From NCBI GenBank assembly GCA_029204225.1, contig MU832035.1, forward strand, positions 26,481 to 90,480: a stretch of DNA of 64,000 nt. Direction: 5' to 3'. A model generated the notes under the pieces. That model saw only the letters and a list, made by a program, of their open reading frames with translations. It did not search any database and was not told the DNA's origin. Positions within the stretch are counted from its first letter, which is position 1. Each line of letters starts with the position of its first letter. A program made the position numbers and the translations under genes. This DNA is from Diphasiastrum complanatum (lineage: Eukaryota; Streptophyta; Lycopodiopsida; Lycopodiales; Lycopodiaceae). Below, in pieces: positions 33,214 to 44,767 of this stretch.

Positions 33214-34545
33214 CGTTAACTATATCTCCCTCTAACTATTAAGATAACAAAACATAACATGACGTGTTACTGGTCATATCCACCGCTGTCGGTGATCCTC
33301 GTTCATTTCAGAATGAAAGGTACCGAGGACTTTACTTACTTTTCTCACATCGGGGCGCGTTGCAAAAAGGTTTTTCTAATGGGCGAAATATTCTCAGATG
33401 GGCTTTGACGTGCACGGACCACCGTCAAACGTCAATTGCATGTTTCTTTTTGGTGTGTAGTGTGACTGTGACTGTGACACTGTGAATGCTCGCGTGGTGG
33501 ACGACTGACTTCTAATCACATGCTACGACTTGGGAAAACTTCAAGTACGACTAGTTCAGTCAGATATCAGTAGCCCGTCAACCTGTCTAACCTCTCAAAT
33601 GTCTTGGTATGTCCTCCAATTCAATGTTTTAGGTAGCACACTTTATGTATAGGATAAACTCTATGGCACCCGGCCTACATATTGGGACCTCAGCCGGCAT
33701 GAACACCAATTTCCTCTTGTTGGGGCGTAATGCCCTACCCAAGGAAGTTGCCCGGGCTTTTCAGGCCATAATGCAGTGTATGAGCGAGCTCCATAGGTGT
33801 TTAAGAGATGGGAGGCCCTGCTACGAGGGCGGCTGCACAAAGGTCGGGAGCCACCTTGAACGAGGCGGAAGGCCTGAGGCCCAAATTGGCTTTCCACCAA
33901 GTAATGCCTAAGTGCAAGTTGTTTTTTGGACAATTATTATTAATTTCGAGCTAGGAGAACTTTTATGTGACAGTCAACGAGTGGGTGCCACATAGCACTT
34001 GCAAATTTCACCGAAATATGTATGTATCATATGTGGGTGGGTTGTCCATGTGCATGTGCTATCTATGTGGCACCCACTCCTTGGATGTCCACATTGAATT
34101 TTGCCATAGTGACAACCACTAGGTGTCAATCTCTCATTGGATGTTCACACGAGTTTTGGTGGAATGTGTCAATCGTTGGAAAATTCAAGAATAGTATGTT
34201 TGTGAAGGTTTTTAATTGTGATGGGAAAAAAAAAAAAGCACTTGGCTTTTATGTTACGATGGAACAACACATAAGACTCGTTCCCATTCCGACGGATAAG
34301 ACATGGACCCTAGGGAAAAGGAATTGTTGAAAAGCCCCTAGGTTGAAATAAATCCTTCCTCTCCAAGCCGAGCTCTTCATAATGGATCAACCTCAACCCA
34401 TTCCAATGCATTAATGACGGGCCAAACTGACTATTTTATTGTTTTGAATCACATGTCATTCAATGGTGTGCACTTATTAAGTCGATGGTAAAATCATCAA
34501 GAACTACCATCAACGATGCTACGTCAAAGCATTCCATCATGCTAT
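33214..34545. other. Unassigned stretch with a GC-rich block
   Basis: A GC-richer block at 33650-33920 is open on both strands (33645-33911 plus, 33661-33933 minus), but neither product resembles a known protein. The rest is AT-rich with no recognisable gene. It may hold the FAF promoter near 33214. Confidence 0.4.
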
Positions 34546-34645
34546 TCTTTGAGTGATCTCCAACCAAAAGGCTTTTTCATCGAAGGGTAAGAAGACCAGG
34601 TGACTCTTGCAAACAGAGCTATATGGCCTCAAACAAACTATCAGA
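34546..34645 (+). pseudogene. Tiny copia RT fragment
   Basis: Translation across two frames gives LQPKGFFIEG, then EDQVTLANRA and ELYGLKQT. This is the RT segment that precedes the YxDD motif. It is fused directly to LTR sequence at 34646. Confidence 0.55.
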
Positions 34646-35097
34646 GACAGAGGATCACATGGCTGTCCAAGATGCCTAATGCTTCGCAATCCTACTGTTA
34701 CGACAGTCTCAGACTTCTACTCTAATAACCCAAAAGGACAACAAGCTTTTGATTTCGTTCTCTAATCAATACTCGTTCCTAAAATACACAGTTAATAATG
34801 TGTTCATAATTGTTTTTTTTTCTTTACTGTTGGTAGAGACATCGTTTACGTCGTAATCGTCTCTCGTGTTCTGCTTCCATCATGGCTCCGCTGCAGTCGC
34901 AATCAATCGCAGACCACGCAGACCACCATCATACACCAACAAAAGTGGTATCAGAGCATTGGTTCAGTGGATTACTAGAGTCCATGATCTTTTTCCAAAA
35001 GTTATTCTAAGTTGTTTGTGTATAATTCGATCACTATAGAAGGCACCTCAGAGATCCGCTTGATCAATAAATTCAACGGAGATGACTTCCACATGTG
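34646..35097 (+). mobile_element. Truncated second copy of the 7.7-kb copia family
   Basis: Aligns with 8692-9125: the last part of the LTR (34646-34941), the PBS TGGTATCAGAGC at 34946-34957, the leader and the first residues of Gag (ends at CACATGTG). It starts and stops abruptly, so both ends are truncated. Differences are small, mostly single bases and short indels. Confidence 0.85.
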
Positions 35098-35566
35098 CTT
35101 TGTGTGATAGATTTTGAAAAGTCTACAAGAGGGAGATTCACTTTGTCTTAAGGATGGACCATTTGAAACCCTTTCGAATAAAGGTAGTGCATGAGAGTTG
35201 CACTCGAGTGTCTTGATGGTTGCATGGTGTTCTTTGTAGGAGATTGCAATCAAAATAATTGGGCCTTGGCATTTTGCGAGTTTCTTGCTTGCCACGAATA
35301 AACAAAAAGATAGCACATTGCTATTTAAAAACTCATTCTCTATTTTTTTATGTGATGCAATGATCATGATATTTATGAATTCATTGTCTATTTTTCTTAT
35401 GTGATGCTATGATTGTGATATTTAGAAATTCATTGTCTATTTTTCTTATGCATCCTCTTAGAGCATTTTCTTGGCTAAGTCAGAAAATCAGCTTCATTTT
35501 GCATATCCTTCTCTCCACTTCCAATCATGTTTTCTCTCTCTTCTCGTTGATCAATAAGAACATTGG

Positions 35567-35570
<4 letters not shown>
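35098..35570. other. Gene-free stretch
   Basis: AT-rich; no protein similarity seen. A short tandem duplication of about 55 bp (TTCATTGTCTATTTTTCTTATG) occurs around 35375-35450. Confidence 0.5.

Positions 35571-35634
<64 letters not shown>
35571..35634 (+). repeat. (CT)n microsatellite
   Basis: About 32 uninterrupted TC units. Confidence 0.98.
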
Positions 35635-35635
<1 letters not shown>

Positions 35636-35636
<1 letters not shown>

Positions 35637-35825
35637 ATAAGCTATGGGAAGTTGTCACTGGTATTGAAGTGAAACTTGAAGATGACACAGCCGACTCAAA
35701 ATGAAAATCAAAGGATGGTAAAGCTTTCGCGCTAATCATTCTCAATATATCAGATACACAGATTGGCCATGTATCTGAAGCTCATACTTTGGAAGAAGTA
35801 TGGGACATCCTGAGTGCATTAGAAA
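35636..35825 (+). pseudogene. copia gag fragment
   Basis: The translation gives LWEVVTGIEVKLEDD, a stop, then KDGKAFALIILNISDTQIGHVSEAHTLEE and VWDILSALEK. This is the middle of plant copia Gag (LW start, A-LI-L helix, W at the next helix), similar to the region at 9165-9330 but from another subfamily. It is flanked by the (CT)n run and unrelated sequence. Confidence 0.7.
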
Positions 35826-37140
35826 AAGGATCTTTCTGCAGAGTCCGATAGTAGCATCTATCAAATGCACTCTTTCTCTATCGAGCCTTCTTTCCTTCTT
35901 CCAACAGGTCCCACTTTTTTTCTTATACAATTTTAGGTCCCATCACCTATTCCTAAGAACTTCAGCGTCCATAATTTCTAATTTACTCATGCCTAAGCCA
36001 TCATTTGATTTTAGTTGTTCTACTTTTTTCTTATTTGAATTTCTTTTAGTACCTCTTTAATTTGGTAGTTTAGTTGTTAGATGAGATGGTTTAGTGTCGT
36101 GCTTGTTGTTACAACTTACACACTATTTATTGACAATTCTAAGATCCACTTGTCACAAGGTTTACTTAGAACCAACAAGTTATCAAAGACTATTTGCCCA
36201 TCCACTGTACACTATACAACATCTAAAGTTGCCTGTAACAATATACCATATATAGCACTTTTCTAACAAGGTATTTGTCCCACCCATACTTATGTCTATA
36301 CTACCGCAACTTTATTCAGACATTTTTCCAACTCCTTGGATCTATTTATGACACTACTTCTGGTATTCTCAAAAATATATTTTACAATACCGGATTAAAA
36401 TGCCTCAAATTCAGCTATTTGTGTTTTGCAATTCTAATAAGCTATAGTGTTCATATTTTAAGGGACCATAGGTAGTGCTCTCATAGACTACCACTAAGTG
36501 TTTTTCACCACTATATCTTCTAACTTCAACATATTTGCTATCATGGCTCCATCTTATATCTGCCTTAGTGCGTGATGTCCTGACAATTTCATTGCAGCTC
36601 ATTGACCAACCATACCATCTTTTGGGCCACTAGTGGTAATTGCTCCCAAAGTCCAACGTCAAGGAAGGGGCGTCCATAGTTGGGGTAAGGCATAAGGTTA
36701 TTGTGAGAGATTTTAACTAGTTTAGTCAAATTTGTTCATTTGGCAATTGAGACCAATTTTCATATTAGACTTAGAGATTGTCATTTACAAGCTGATAAAT
36801 TGGCGGTTACGCTATCCATTTTCATGTGAAGGTATAACGGTATGAGCAGCTTACGTAATAACCACCCTAACGGTTCTTGACATAGTTAATATTAAGATCT
36901 TGATATGTACCTTTTGAGGTTTTACTTAATGAAATTGATCAAGGGCAATAGTACCCTTTTTGTGTGATCAAAATTTGTTGTCATTGATTGTGTTAATTAC
37001 GTGTTCCTCCGTACTACTTTAATGATTATGTCATCAAAGGTTATGGGCCCACGCATCAGGTAAGGACACCGTGCCAAGCAATCAATTGCACAAAACGAAG
37101 GCTGATTAGACAGCGAAGGATCGCGAAAAGGCGTCGAACA
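35826..37140. other. Gene-free stretch, possibly including an LTR
   Basis: AT-rich. The part just before the gag at 37.15 kb (about 36660-37050) may be that element's LTR, but no PBS or clear ends were found. Confidence 0.35.
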
Positions 37141-37149
37141 ATCTCAGGA

Positions 37150-38680
37150 ATCCAAGACGGCTGGAGAGCCTAGCAAATGTTATCGAGGCCAGGATGATGG
37201 AAAAGCTTGAAGTAGAGAATTACTCGCTATGGAAATAGAGGATGAAGATGGTGATGGAGGAACGAGCGTTGTGGGGCATCGCATAAGAACCTCTGCGGGA
37301 TGTCGATGGAGAACTGGTCGATCGCCCGAAGCTATCAAACAAGATAGAGAAAGGCGTTTGTGACCATCTGCTTGTCCTTGGGGGAGATACCAGCAACTCA
37401 AGTGCAAGACGCCAAGAGGTATGAAGTATGATGGAGAGCATCTACGAAGGCAAGAGCATCAGTAACGTCCTGTTGCTCAGGCGTAAGCTAGCGAATATCC
37501 ACTTGCAAGAGGGAGAGTCGCTTACTATGCACCTTGAAACGATAAAAGGCTTAGCAAGGAGGCTGGAGGCAGCAGGGACCCCCGTGGAAAAGACTCACTT
37601 GATCTTCACAATTCTGGGGAGTCTTCCCAGTTCCTACAATCTGTTGGTCATGACAATTGGAAGGACCATAGTACAGGATCTGGATCTAGCAGAAATTACG
37701 CAATGGCTCCTACAAGAGGAAGAGAGGAGAAATGAGTCCCCTCAAGTGAATGAGATTGCCCTCACGATGCAAAAGAGCAATCTAGACCGAAGGGCTCAGA
37801 AACGAGAATCAAGTAACAGTCAGAAGATCATCAAGAGTGCTTAGACTTCTGAAAATCCCTCGATACAAAAGGAGGCAGACAAATCCCTCACTTGAGTCCC
37901 CTCAAGTGAATGAGATTGCCCCTCATGATGCAAAAGAGCAATCTAGACTGAAAGGCTCAGAAATGAGAATCAGGTAATAGTCCAAAGATCATTAAGTGTG
38001 CTGAGACTTCTGAAAATCCCTCAATACAAAAGGAGGCAGACAAATCCGAGAGGAAAAGGACCATTATCTACTCTACTACTGCAACAATTCCGTGCATATC
38101 GCCAGAGAGTGTAGGAAGAGGGCAGCTGATCTAAAAAGGAGGGAGGCAGCAAACCAAATGACAGAACCAGAAGACATTGAGGAGAACATAGCAATGGTTG
38201 CCAGAGTAAAACGGGGGGTGAATTACTCCAAGATCACAACAAAGAAGGATGGAGGTAGTGTTCTTTATCTGCAAGATAGCGATACAATATTTGAAGTAAT
38301 CTACCAAGATGATTCCTGGTACTTAGACTCTGGTGCAACCGCACACAATCACTCTGGACAGAGACACGTTCATTAGCTATAAGGAACTGTCACCAGAGAA
38401 AGACATGATAGTTGGAAATAACACGATTGTGAAAGCTCCATGAACGAGTGTGTGCATCATTCTGTCTGAGGGATCAAAAGAGATATTGTAGGATGTCTTA
38501 CATGCCTCAGGACTAGCCAAGAATCTGATCTCCATCAGTAAAATGACAAAGATGGGAATTGATATAAGCTTCCCAGGGAGAAAATGTGAGTTACGAAAAG
38601 GTAGCGAATTGTTGACTATCGGATTAAAGACCGGTGGAGGCCTCTTCAAGATCATAGGGCAACAGCACAGCCGTTGCAGA
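37150..38680 (+). pseudogene. copia gag-protease fragment with internal duplication
   Basis: Gag begins near 37190 (MMEKLEVENYSLWK), runs through a 138-aa open frame at 37428-37844 (ISNVLLLRRKLANIHLQEG, SLPSSYNLLVMTIG), then a 155-160 bp tandem duplication. A degenerate knuckle CNNSVHIAREC follows at 38085, which lacks the first cysteine. The protease motif SWYLDSGATAHNHSG at 38313 has an intact DSGAT. Pre-integrase pieces continue (LHASGLAKNLISISKM, 38500) to about 38680, where homology stops. No integrase or RT follows. Confidence 0.75.
37733..38047 (+). repeat. Tandem duplication of about 155-160 bp within gag
   Basis: Two head-to-tail copies (37733-37892 and 37893-38047) starting TGAGTCCCCTCAAGTGAATG. 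They differ by scattered bases and short indels, so the event is not very recent. Confidence 0.85.
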
Positions 38681-38689
38681 ACTTCCAAG

Positions 38690-40319
38690 TCATCAATCCA
38701 GTTAGCAACGCATTTAAATTTCATAAAGATTCATGGAGGATTTCAGTCAGTCAGCACATCTCCTGCAGCCAGCAATTGGGCTGTATTTCTTTTCAATGAA
38801 CTTTCTTTTTTCTTTATGGTCGTTCTAACTACTGATCATGTTCTGGCAGCACTGGCTATTGAGCACCCTATTTTCCAGTCTTTCCTAATTCTCAACACAT
38901 TCGCATTTTGAGTTGCAGGAGATAGATTAGTTCTGGTGTTTTCAGAGGGCATTATGGCTTCTCTTATTTCTCTATAATCTAGAATGGTAGTGCAGGTGTT
39001 GTACTTCACTGGAAATCCATGGTGCATTGCAGATTTGTATTGAATGCTATCAAATGGCTATTCTTTGATCAATACAGATTTCTATGGTTCTATCTAACAC
39101 CATTTTGCTATAATGAGTTCTTCAAATGAATGTGTCGTAATTCTTGAGAAGAATAATAGAGTACATGGATTTACTCAATAGAAGTCTTATTGAATGTAAA
39201 TATCTGATGTCTCTTTGAAAGTACCAAGGGCATGCAAAAGTACAGCTCCGAAACGATAAACAATAGTCTAGTGCATTTGGTGCATTTTCCTTGCATGTTT
39301 TCCGGATTTGAGGATTAACTAGATGCTGGAATACCATAAGTTCTTGTGGAAATCTTAGATTGATATCTTAGATTTACTGGCGAATGTGATACATTTTTTC
39401 AACACCAATAAGTGGAGTGATATAAATTGCTCATGAACAGAAATGCAGTGGACCAGTACTCTTTTCAAACAAAAATGGTACAAATCGATAAGCATATAAA
39501 GTTGGATGATCACATGACGTTATCCATGTGATAGAGGATTGATAACCATAGCATGATACTCTTATAGATCATATTTCTACAACACATGCAAAGAATGATG
39601 TTGATAAGCCCACAATTGATAATCAAGCTAGTACTCAGCTTGCTTAGGTGGTAGCATTGATGAGTATACAAAGTTGAATGAGTCACACGATGTTATTGAT
39701 CAAGTAAAGGACCGATTCCATGCCACGAGATTCCTATAGATCATATTCCTACAATTCAAGTAGAGGCATGTTCCTTTCTCCTGATTAATGTACATATAGT
39801 GTTCTCACAATATTTTCACTCAATATGACACTTCCAATTATCATTGTCACAGTACTTATGACCTCAATAATTGTGATTTCTTTGCAGTGCTACTAAGAGA
39901 ATTGTATAGTACTATTGTGTGTCATGCATTTGCTACAAATTGGTAAGATCATTTTTTGTTGAAGATGATTAGGCAGTGTGGTCTTGTCAAACATGTGATG
40001 TTTGCATACTTTCAAATCCCGCCATGTTACATACGAGAAGTGTTCCTCTCTTAGTATGTGATGACAAACTCATCTTGAGACATGTTCGTAGAGGCATATT
40101 GTTGGTACTTGTTAGCTAGATTCTTAGATATCAATCTCTTGTGTTTCACTCCTTATTTAGTTGCCAACGTATATGTACTAGAATCCCATGATCTCATGTT
40201 GTTATTGCTCATTAACATTCTTGATTTGGAGAGCATATTCATGCTCATGCCATTATTTGGCATTTGTAATCTATACAAATTGCATGGTGTGCGTCTTTGG
40301 ATTGGAATAGTCCTTATAT
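38690..40319. other. Unassigned stretch with a diverged local duplication
   Basis: No gene recognised. Segments 39490-39600 and 39663-39770 are diverged copies of each other (both contain TATA-AAAGTTG and ATAGATCATAT-TCTACAA words). Confidence 0.4.
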
Positions 40320-40760
40320 GGTAGACCGGCTCTCTAGTGTTCGAAATTGTTGGTTACGCTTCGATGAATTCCATGTCAAGGCCAGTTTGTAACTAATAAC
40401 CTTAAGAGAGCCCAAACACTCCTATTGAGACATGTGGAGCAGTGCATATGGCGTGTGACGGATCGTATGCATGAGGATAGCATGGGATATGTGACCTATG
40501 TTTAGTTGAATTGCATGGGAGGTTGCATGGGTGCATGCACAGGCTTCTTAACATTATGTATATGGGAGAGGACTTGCCCTCCTCCATTCTCAGCTTTTGG
40601 CTGGTTGCCAGTTTCTCTCCTCTCCTCAGGTAATCACTTGCATGAATCAAGGGTGAGGTGTTGCTTACATCTCTAGTTAGTTGGGTGGTTTACTCCCGGT
40701 AGTCTCTTTGTGTGCCAATCTTGTCCTCATTTTTTTGTAGTTGTCATGGTGCAGTTTTTC
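40320..40760 (+). repeat. Diverged LTR-like repeat, copy B
   Basis: Aligns with 30280-30700. Upstream sequence shows no RNase H, so this may be a solo or degraded LTR. Ends could not be defined. Confidence 0.45.
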
Positions 40761-42216
40761 ATCCAACATGTCTACTTTTGGAGCGGCTATACATTCAACA
40801 TGCCCATTTTGTGATCAAGGACATATCATCTATGCCATCTTATATGTTGCAGCTTTTTTATTAGATACATTTCATATTTATATGCCCACATTGGGGCCAA
40901 CATCTTTATGAGTACAAAGGGTTAAGGAAAATCTTTAGAATACTAGGCCAGCCTCATTACTTAAGTGCTAGGCCCCACAGCTCTAATTTCGTAGCTTCTT
41001 GATTCAAGGGCCTCTAGACTAGTATAAATGCAGTCTCTACTAGCTTTGTTGGTTTGCAATTTAACCGTCAGATGGATTTACATGCCACCATGCTTTTATG
41101 TTATCATGAATGGACAAGGAACTTGCTGTGTCTTCTAAATCAGCTGCATCAACTTCAGAAGGTCAACAATGAAGGCAGTGAAGGAAATGAAGGCCTGTGA
41201 AAGATTGAAGAAATTTATATGCATCAAGACATTAAAAGTGCTAGTGTATGGACTTTATTGCAGGCCACCATATCCAAATCTAAAATTACCGGGTCACAAG
41301 TTTTTGTTGCTTGGTAAGGTAAGTTGCCCAACAATTAGATTTTTTCAAAACAACGTCGAAGTCACATCCATGAGCATAATATGATCTGCAATTAGGAACG
41401 GCTTGTAGGCAATGTTATAAAGCCAAATTTGATCCAAACACAAAAAGGGATGCCAGCAAAAGCAAACACAAAGAGAAAGGAAATCTTCAAAGATGGAAAG
41501 AGTATTCAATTGTGGGAAAGGAGCAGCTCAGATATAGAATCAACACGATAGGATAGCTTCATCCAGTATCTAAACTTCCAAGTGCAAAAGTCCAACAATA
41601 AGAGTATGTAACACACAGTACACTCTCATAATTATCTTGATGTTCTCTAAATGGCCTCATTAATCCAAGATAGACTCCTAGGAACTGTACATAAGAATTA
41701 TCCTGCATAAAGCTTGAGTGGCGAGGGAAGTGAATTTCCTATTGACTGCTGGAGCACATTCCAAGAAAAAAGGTTTGCGCAACCGAAAAAACACCCAATT
41801 GGCTTCAGGTATGAAACCCAGTATAATAATTCATATTCAATATGGTAAAATGGGACATAATATGGCTCTCCCTCTTTATAGCAAGAGCATTTCAAACAAA
41901 TTTCGTGCAGAAAACCAGTGCTTAAAGTAGCAAAGAACTCTGAGCTTAGCAAAGAGAACCTGCTGATCTTTCAAACAATTTCATACTTTCAATTGTGACA
42001 ACAAAAAAGTTATCTTGGCCCCTCAGGAAACATGTGACCCTCCTCCGTGCATTGTGAGTGTCCTCCCAAGTACCTCATGTGTCAAGACAGAGGAATTAGC
42101 CCTTTTCTTGTTTGAACAGGGTTGATTACCTTCACCATCTTCCATTATTTTCACTTCATTCAGAGACAAATACAAATTTCATTTGCTGCTAAAAAAATGT
42201 CCCATCATTAATCCAA
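40761..42216. other. Unassigned stretch and 3' flank of the 42-kb gene
   Basis: Several short ORFs with no recognisable products. The part near 42200 likely includes the 3' untranslated region of the minus-strand gene. Confidence 0.4.
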
Positions 42217-43480
42217 TTAAATGTCAGCCCCCGAGCTTCCAGAATCTTCATCATCTTCAGTGCCAGCACTTTCACTACTGCTGCCATCACTACCACTACC
42301 ACTGCTGCTGCCACTGGTTTCACTCCCACTTGAGCTCTGTTTTGTCGCTGCAGCATTTGCTGCAGCCTGAGCTCTCAAAATTGCAACAGGGTCTGTTCCA
42401 GCCTTATTTACTTCACCATCTTCTTCTTCACTTGCATCAATATCCTCTAGAATATAGTCACTCTCATGTTCCTCAACAACTTCTTCATCGACAATAACAT
42501 CATTAGCTTTCTCACTATTGTCAACCTTTGCTTTCTTTGCAGGCACTTTTTCAGCACCATCAGCTCCATCCAGGTGCTTAGACAACTCATGCAGCTCCCT
42601 CTTATGATCATCGGGTGATAAAGCTTTAGATAGATTCTTTTTATTCATTTTTTCACCTTGGGCTTTCTTACTGTGCTTCTTTTGCGCTGTAAAGTAAACA
42701 AATGTTGGTAAGAGGCAGCCATATAAACGAATAGGATATCAGTAGCATGTACTTAATAAGATTGAATCTGTCTGTGTGCATGCGATTGTGTGTGCATGGA
42801 CCTACAGGCTACATTGCAATAAACTTACCATAAGAAGTCCAGCTCCAAATTAGCAATTTTATGCTACATCTACCGGACACGACACCAGCTTTCACTAGCT
42901 GTCAAATTGCTGGAGCATTCAAGAATTGAACAAACAGTAGGAAGGCATATTTAATCAGCACAATATGCAGTTCCCACATTGCTCATACAGATTAGTTGCT
43001 GTGTTTAATGCATCCTATTCTCTTATCGTCTCTCTCCACTTTTCTCAGGCACTTTTCATATTGAAACTATTCAGACAAATCCTGTGCCAATATGCACCAT
43101 TCCCCATTCTAACAAGCACATTCTAAGTGGTCTCCTGAATTTACGATCTGCACTCAGAGATATCTGTGCACGACACCAAATTCTCTCTCACAAAAGACAC
43201 AAGGTAGAAGTTCCTTAACTAGATAATGGTTGTATATTGTGTGCAATAATAAGGTGAGTGTCGCGCAAGCTCACTGTGTTTCGTGGATGTACGACCTACT
43301 TCACTTGCCTGATCTTTACCTACCATAAGATTGCCCAAACACACTCCTAGTCAATTGGGAGCTGTAAAGATCTTGGAAAAGAACACTTGACTGAAACTTT
43401 GTAGTAGGTTCTTCAAAGAATAGAAAGGAACCTGGGGTATCTGGCTTGCCTATGACAATCTCTTCCACATGGTCCCGAAT
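42217..43480 (-). CDS. 3' exons of an acidic, Ser-rich nuclear-type protein (EAF-like tail?)
   Basis: Two exons fit on the minus strand. Exon A, 43480-43432 (49 nt), has acceptor TGTGCAG and donor GTTCCT and encodes IRDHVEEIVIGKPDTP. Exon B, 42686-42217, has acceptor CTTTACAG. The 16 codons plus one base of exon A join exactly to the two leftover bases of exon B, keeping the frame; the intron is 745 bp. Exon B encodes QKKHSKKAQGEKMNKK, a lysine-rich segment PAKKAKVDNSEK, an acidic patch LEDIDASEEEDG, then DPVAILRAQAAANAAA and a Ser/Gly/Asp tail ending SSGADI. The ILRAQ-Ala then Ser/Gly/Asp tail recalls plant ELL-associated factor (EAF), a transcription elongation protein, but this is weak. 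Upstream exons were not found before the chromovirus fragment at 43988. Confidence 0.55.
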
Positions 43481-43805
43481 CTGCACAAGGAACATGACCC
43501 AGGAAGAACAACTAAGTATGTATAAGGAAAAAAGTAAATACTTTATCCAAAAAAGCTAAGCAGGTTGAACATGCAAGGGACAAACCCACACAAATTAAGA
43601 CTGTTAACATCACTCGGTAGTCTCAAAGCCATGCTGCAGTTTGAGAGTTGCCAGAAAGAATTGAGTTGCATGTCATAAAGCACATAAAGTAAACAACATT
43701 AAAAAAGGACAAATCCAAACAAATTGAGTCCAATCACCAACCAGCTATTGATAGAATGTTACCAAATAGTCACCAATCATTGAAGAGATCCACTCCCACT
43801 GTTAT

Positions 43806-43820
43806 GCGCGCGCGCGCGCG

Positions 43821-43890
<70 letters not shown>
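43806..43890 (+). repeat. (GC)n followed by (GA)n microsatellite
   Basis: (GC)8 at 43806-43821, then CAC and about 33 GA units at 43824-43890. Confidence 0.98.
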
Positions 43891-43892
<2 letters not shown>

Positions 43893-43987
43893 CGTTTTGG
43901 TGCTGGTCCACATACATTTCAGCTTCTGACCAACACATGAACATAATTTTCTTGATGGACACGTGCATTTCACTTTATCCCATAACA

Positions 43988-44767
43988 TGAAATTTGTTCA
44001 ATGGAAATTTTTGGAGGGCAGTATTCCATCATCTCCATACTAAACTTAATATGAGTACTACCGACCATCCACAGACGGACGGTCAAACAGAAAGAGTAAA
44101 CCAGGTGCTGGAGGATATGCTTTGTGAATACGTCAGCAAAAAGCAGACTAATTGGGAGGAGTATCTCTCGATATTAGAGTTTGCTTATAATAGTACCAAA
44201 CATTCAGCTACGGGATACAGCCCATTTATGCTAATGTACAGTTTTCAGCCACGCTCACCCACAGCTGTAGGGTTTAAACAAGAAAAAGTTGAAGCAGCCA
44301 TAAACTTTTTAGAGGACCTAAACCAGATGATAGAACATGCTAAGTGTAGCATTAGGCAGTCCCAGGATCGAGCCAGGCATTATGCATATCCACACAAACG
44401 GGATGTGCAGTTCTCCGTTGGTGAAAAAGTCTACTTGAGAGTCCCAGTTGACTCTAAAACCCTCAGTAAGGTTTTTCCTGTTTTTCATGTAAGTCAGTTA
44501 CGAAAAGCCTTAGCCAGATCAGAAAATCTAGTAGGAGACAGTGTTCTAGTTCTCCCATTGGATTCTCAGCAACCTCCACATGAACCAGAGGAGATTCTTC
44601 ATAGTAGAGAGACGCAGACTCGTCATACTCTATACCGAGAATATCTAGTCAAGTGGAATGATCAGCCTGTTGAGAATGCCACCTGGAAAAGAGGCAGCGT
44701 CCTTCGCAAGATTTTTCCAGACAAGGTCGTGTCAAGCGTACACGACCAACAGGGCAAGACAGTGTGA
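43988..44767 (+). pseudogene. Chromovirus integrase C-terminus and chromodomain fragment
   Basis: A 257-aa open frame starting inside integrase: FNGNFWRAVFHHLHTKLNMS, then DHPQTDGQTERVNQVLEDM with the catalytic glutamate of the DDE triad, AYNSTKHSATGYSPFMLMY and the C-terminal VGEKVYLRVPVDSKTLS. Then, after an in-frame deletion of the PKLSPRY-type segment, KVFPVFHVSQLRKAL. It ends with a chromodomain-like segment (LYREYLVKWNDQPVENATW). Ty3/gypsy chromoviruses use this domain to target chromatin. The rest of pol is absent upstream, where host intron-like sequence ends. It differs clearly from the 58-63 kb element. Confidence 0.85.

Noticed and set aside
33645-33933. Overlapping plus and minus ORFs as a real gene
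   Set aside because: Neither translation shows a domain, and both are open mainly because of local GC content.
35551-35745. ORFs across (CT)n and (GA)n tracts, here and at 43777-43988 and 47817-48113
   Set aside because: Products are dipeptide repeats from microsatellites, with no flanking homology.
30280-40760. One giant retroelement bounded by the two LTR-like copies
   Set aside because: The interior contains an intact host gene and unrelated copia pieces in no consistent order, and no matching TSD was found.
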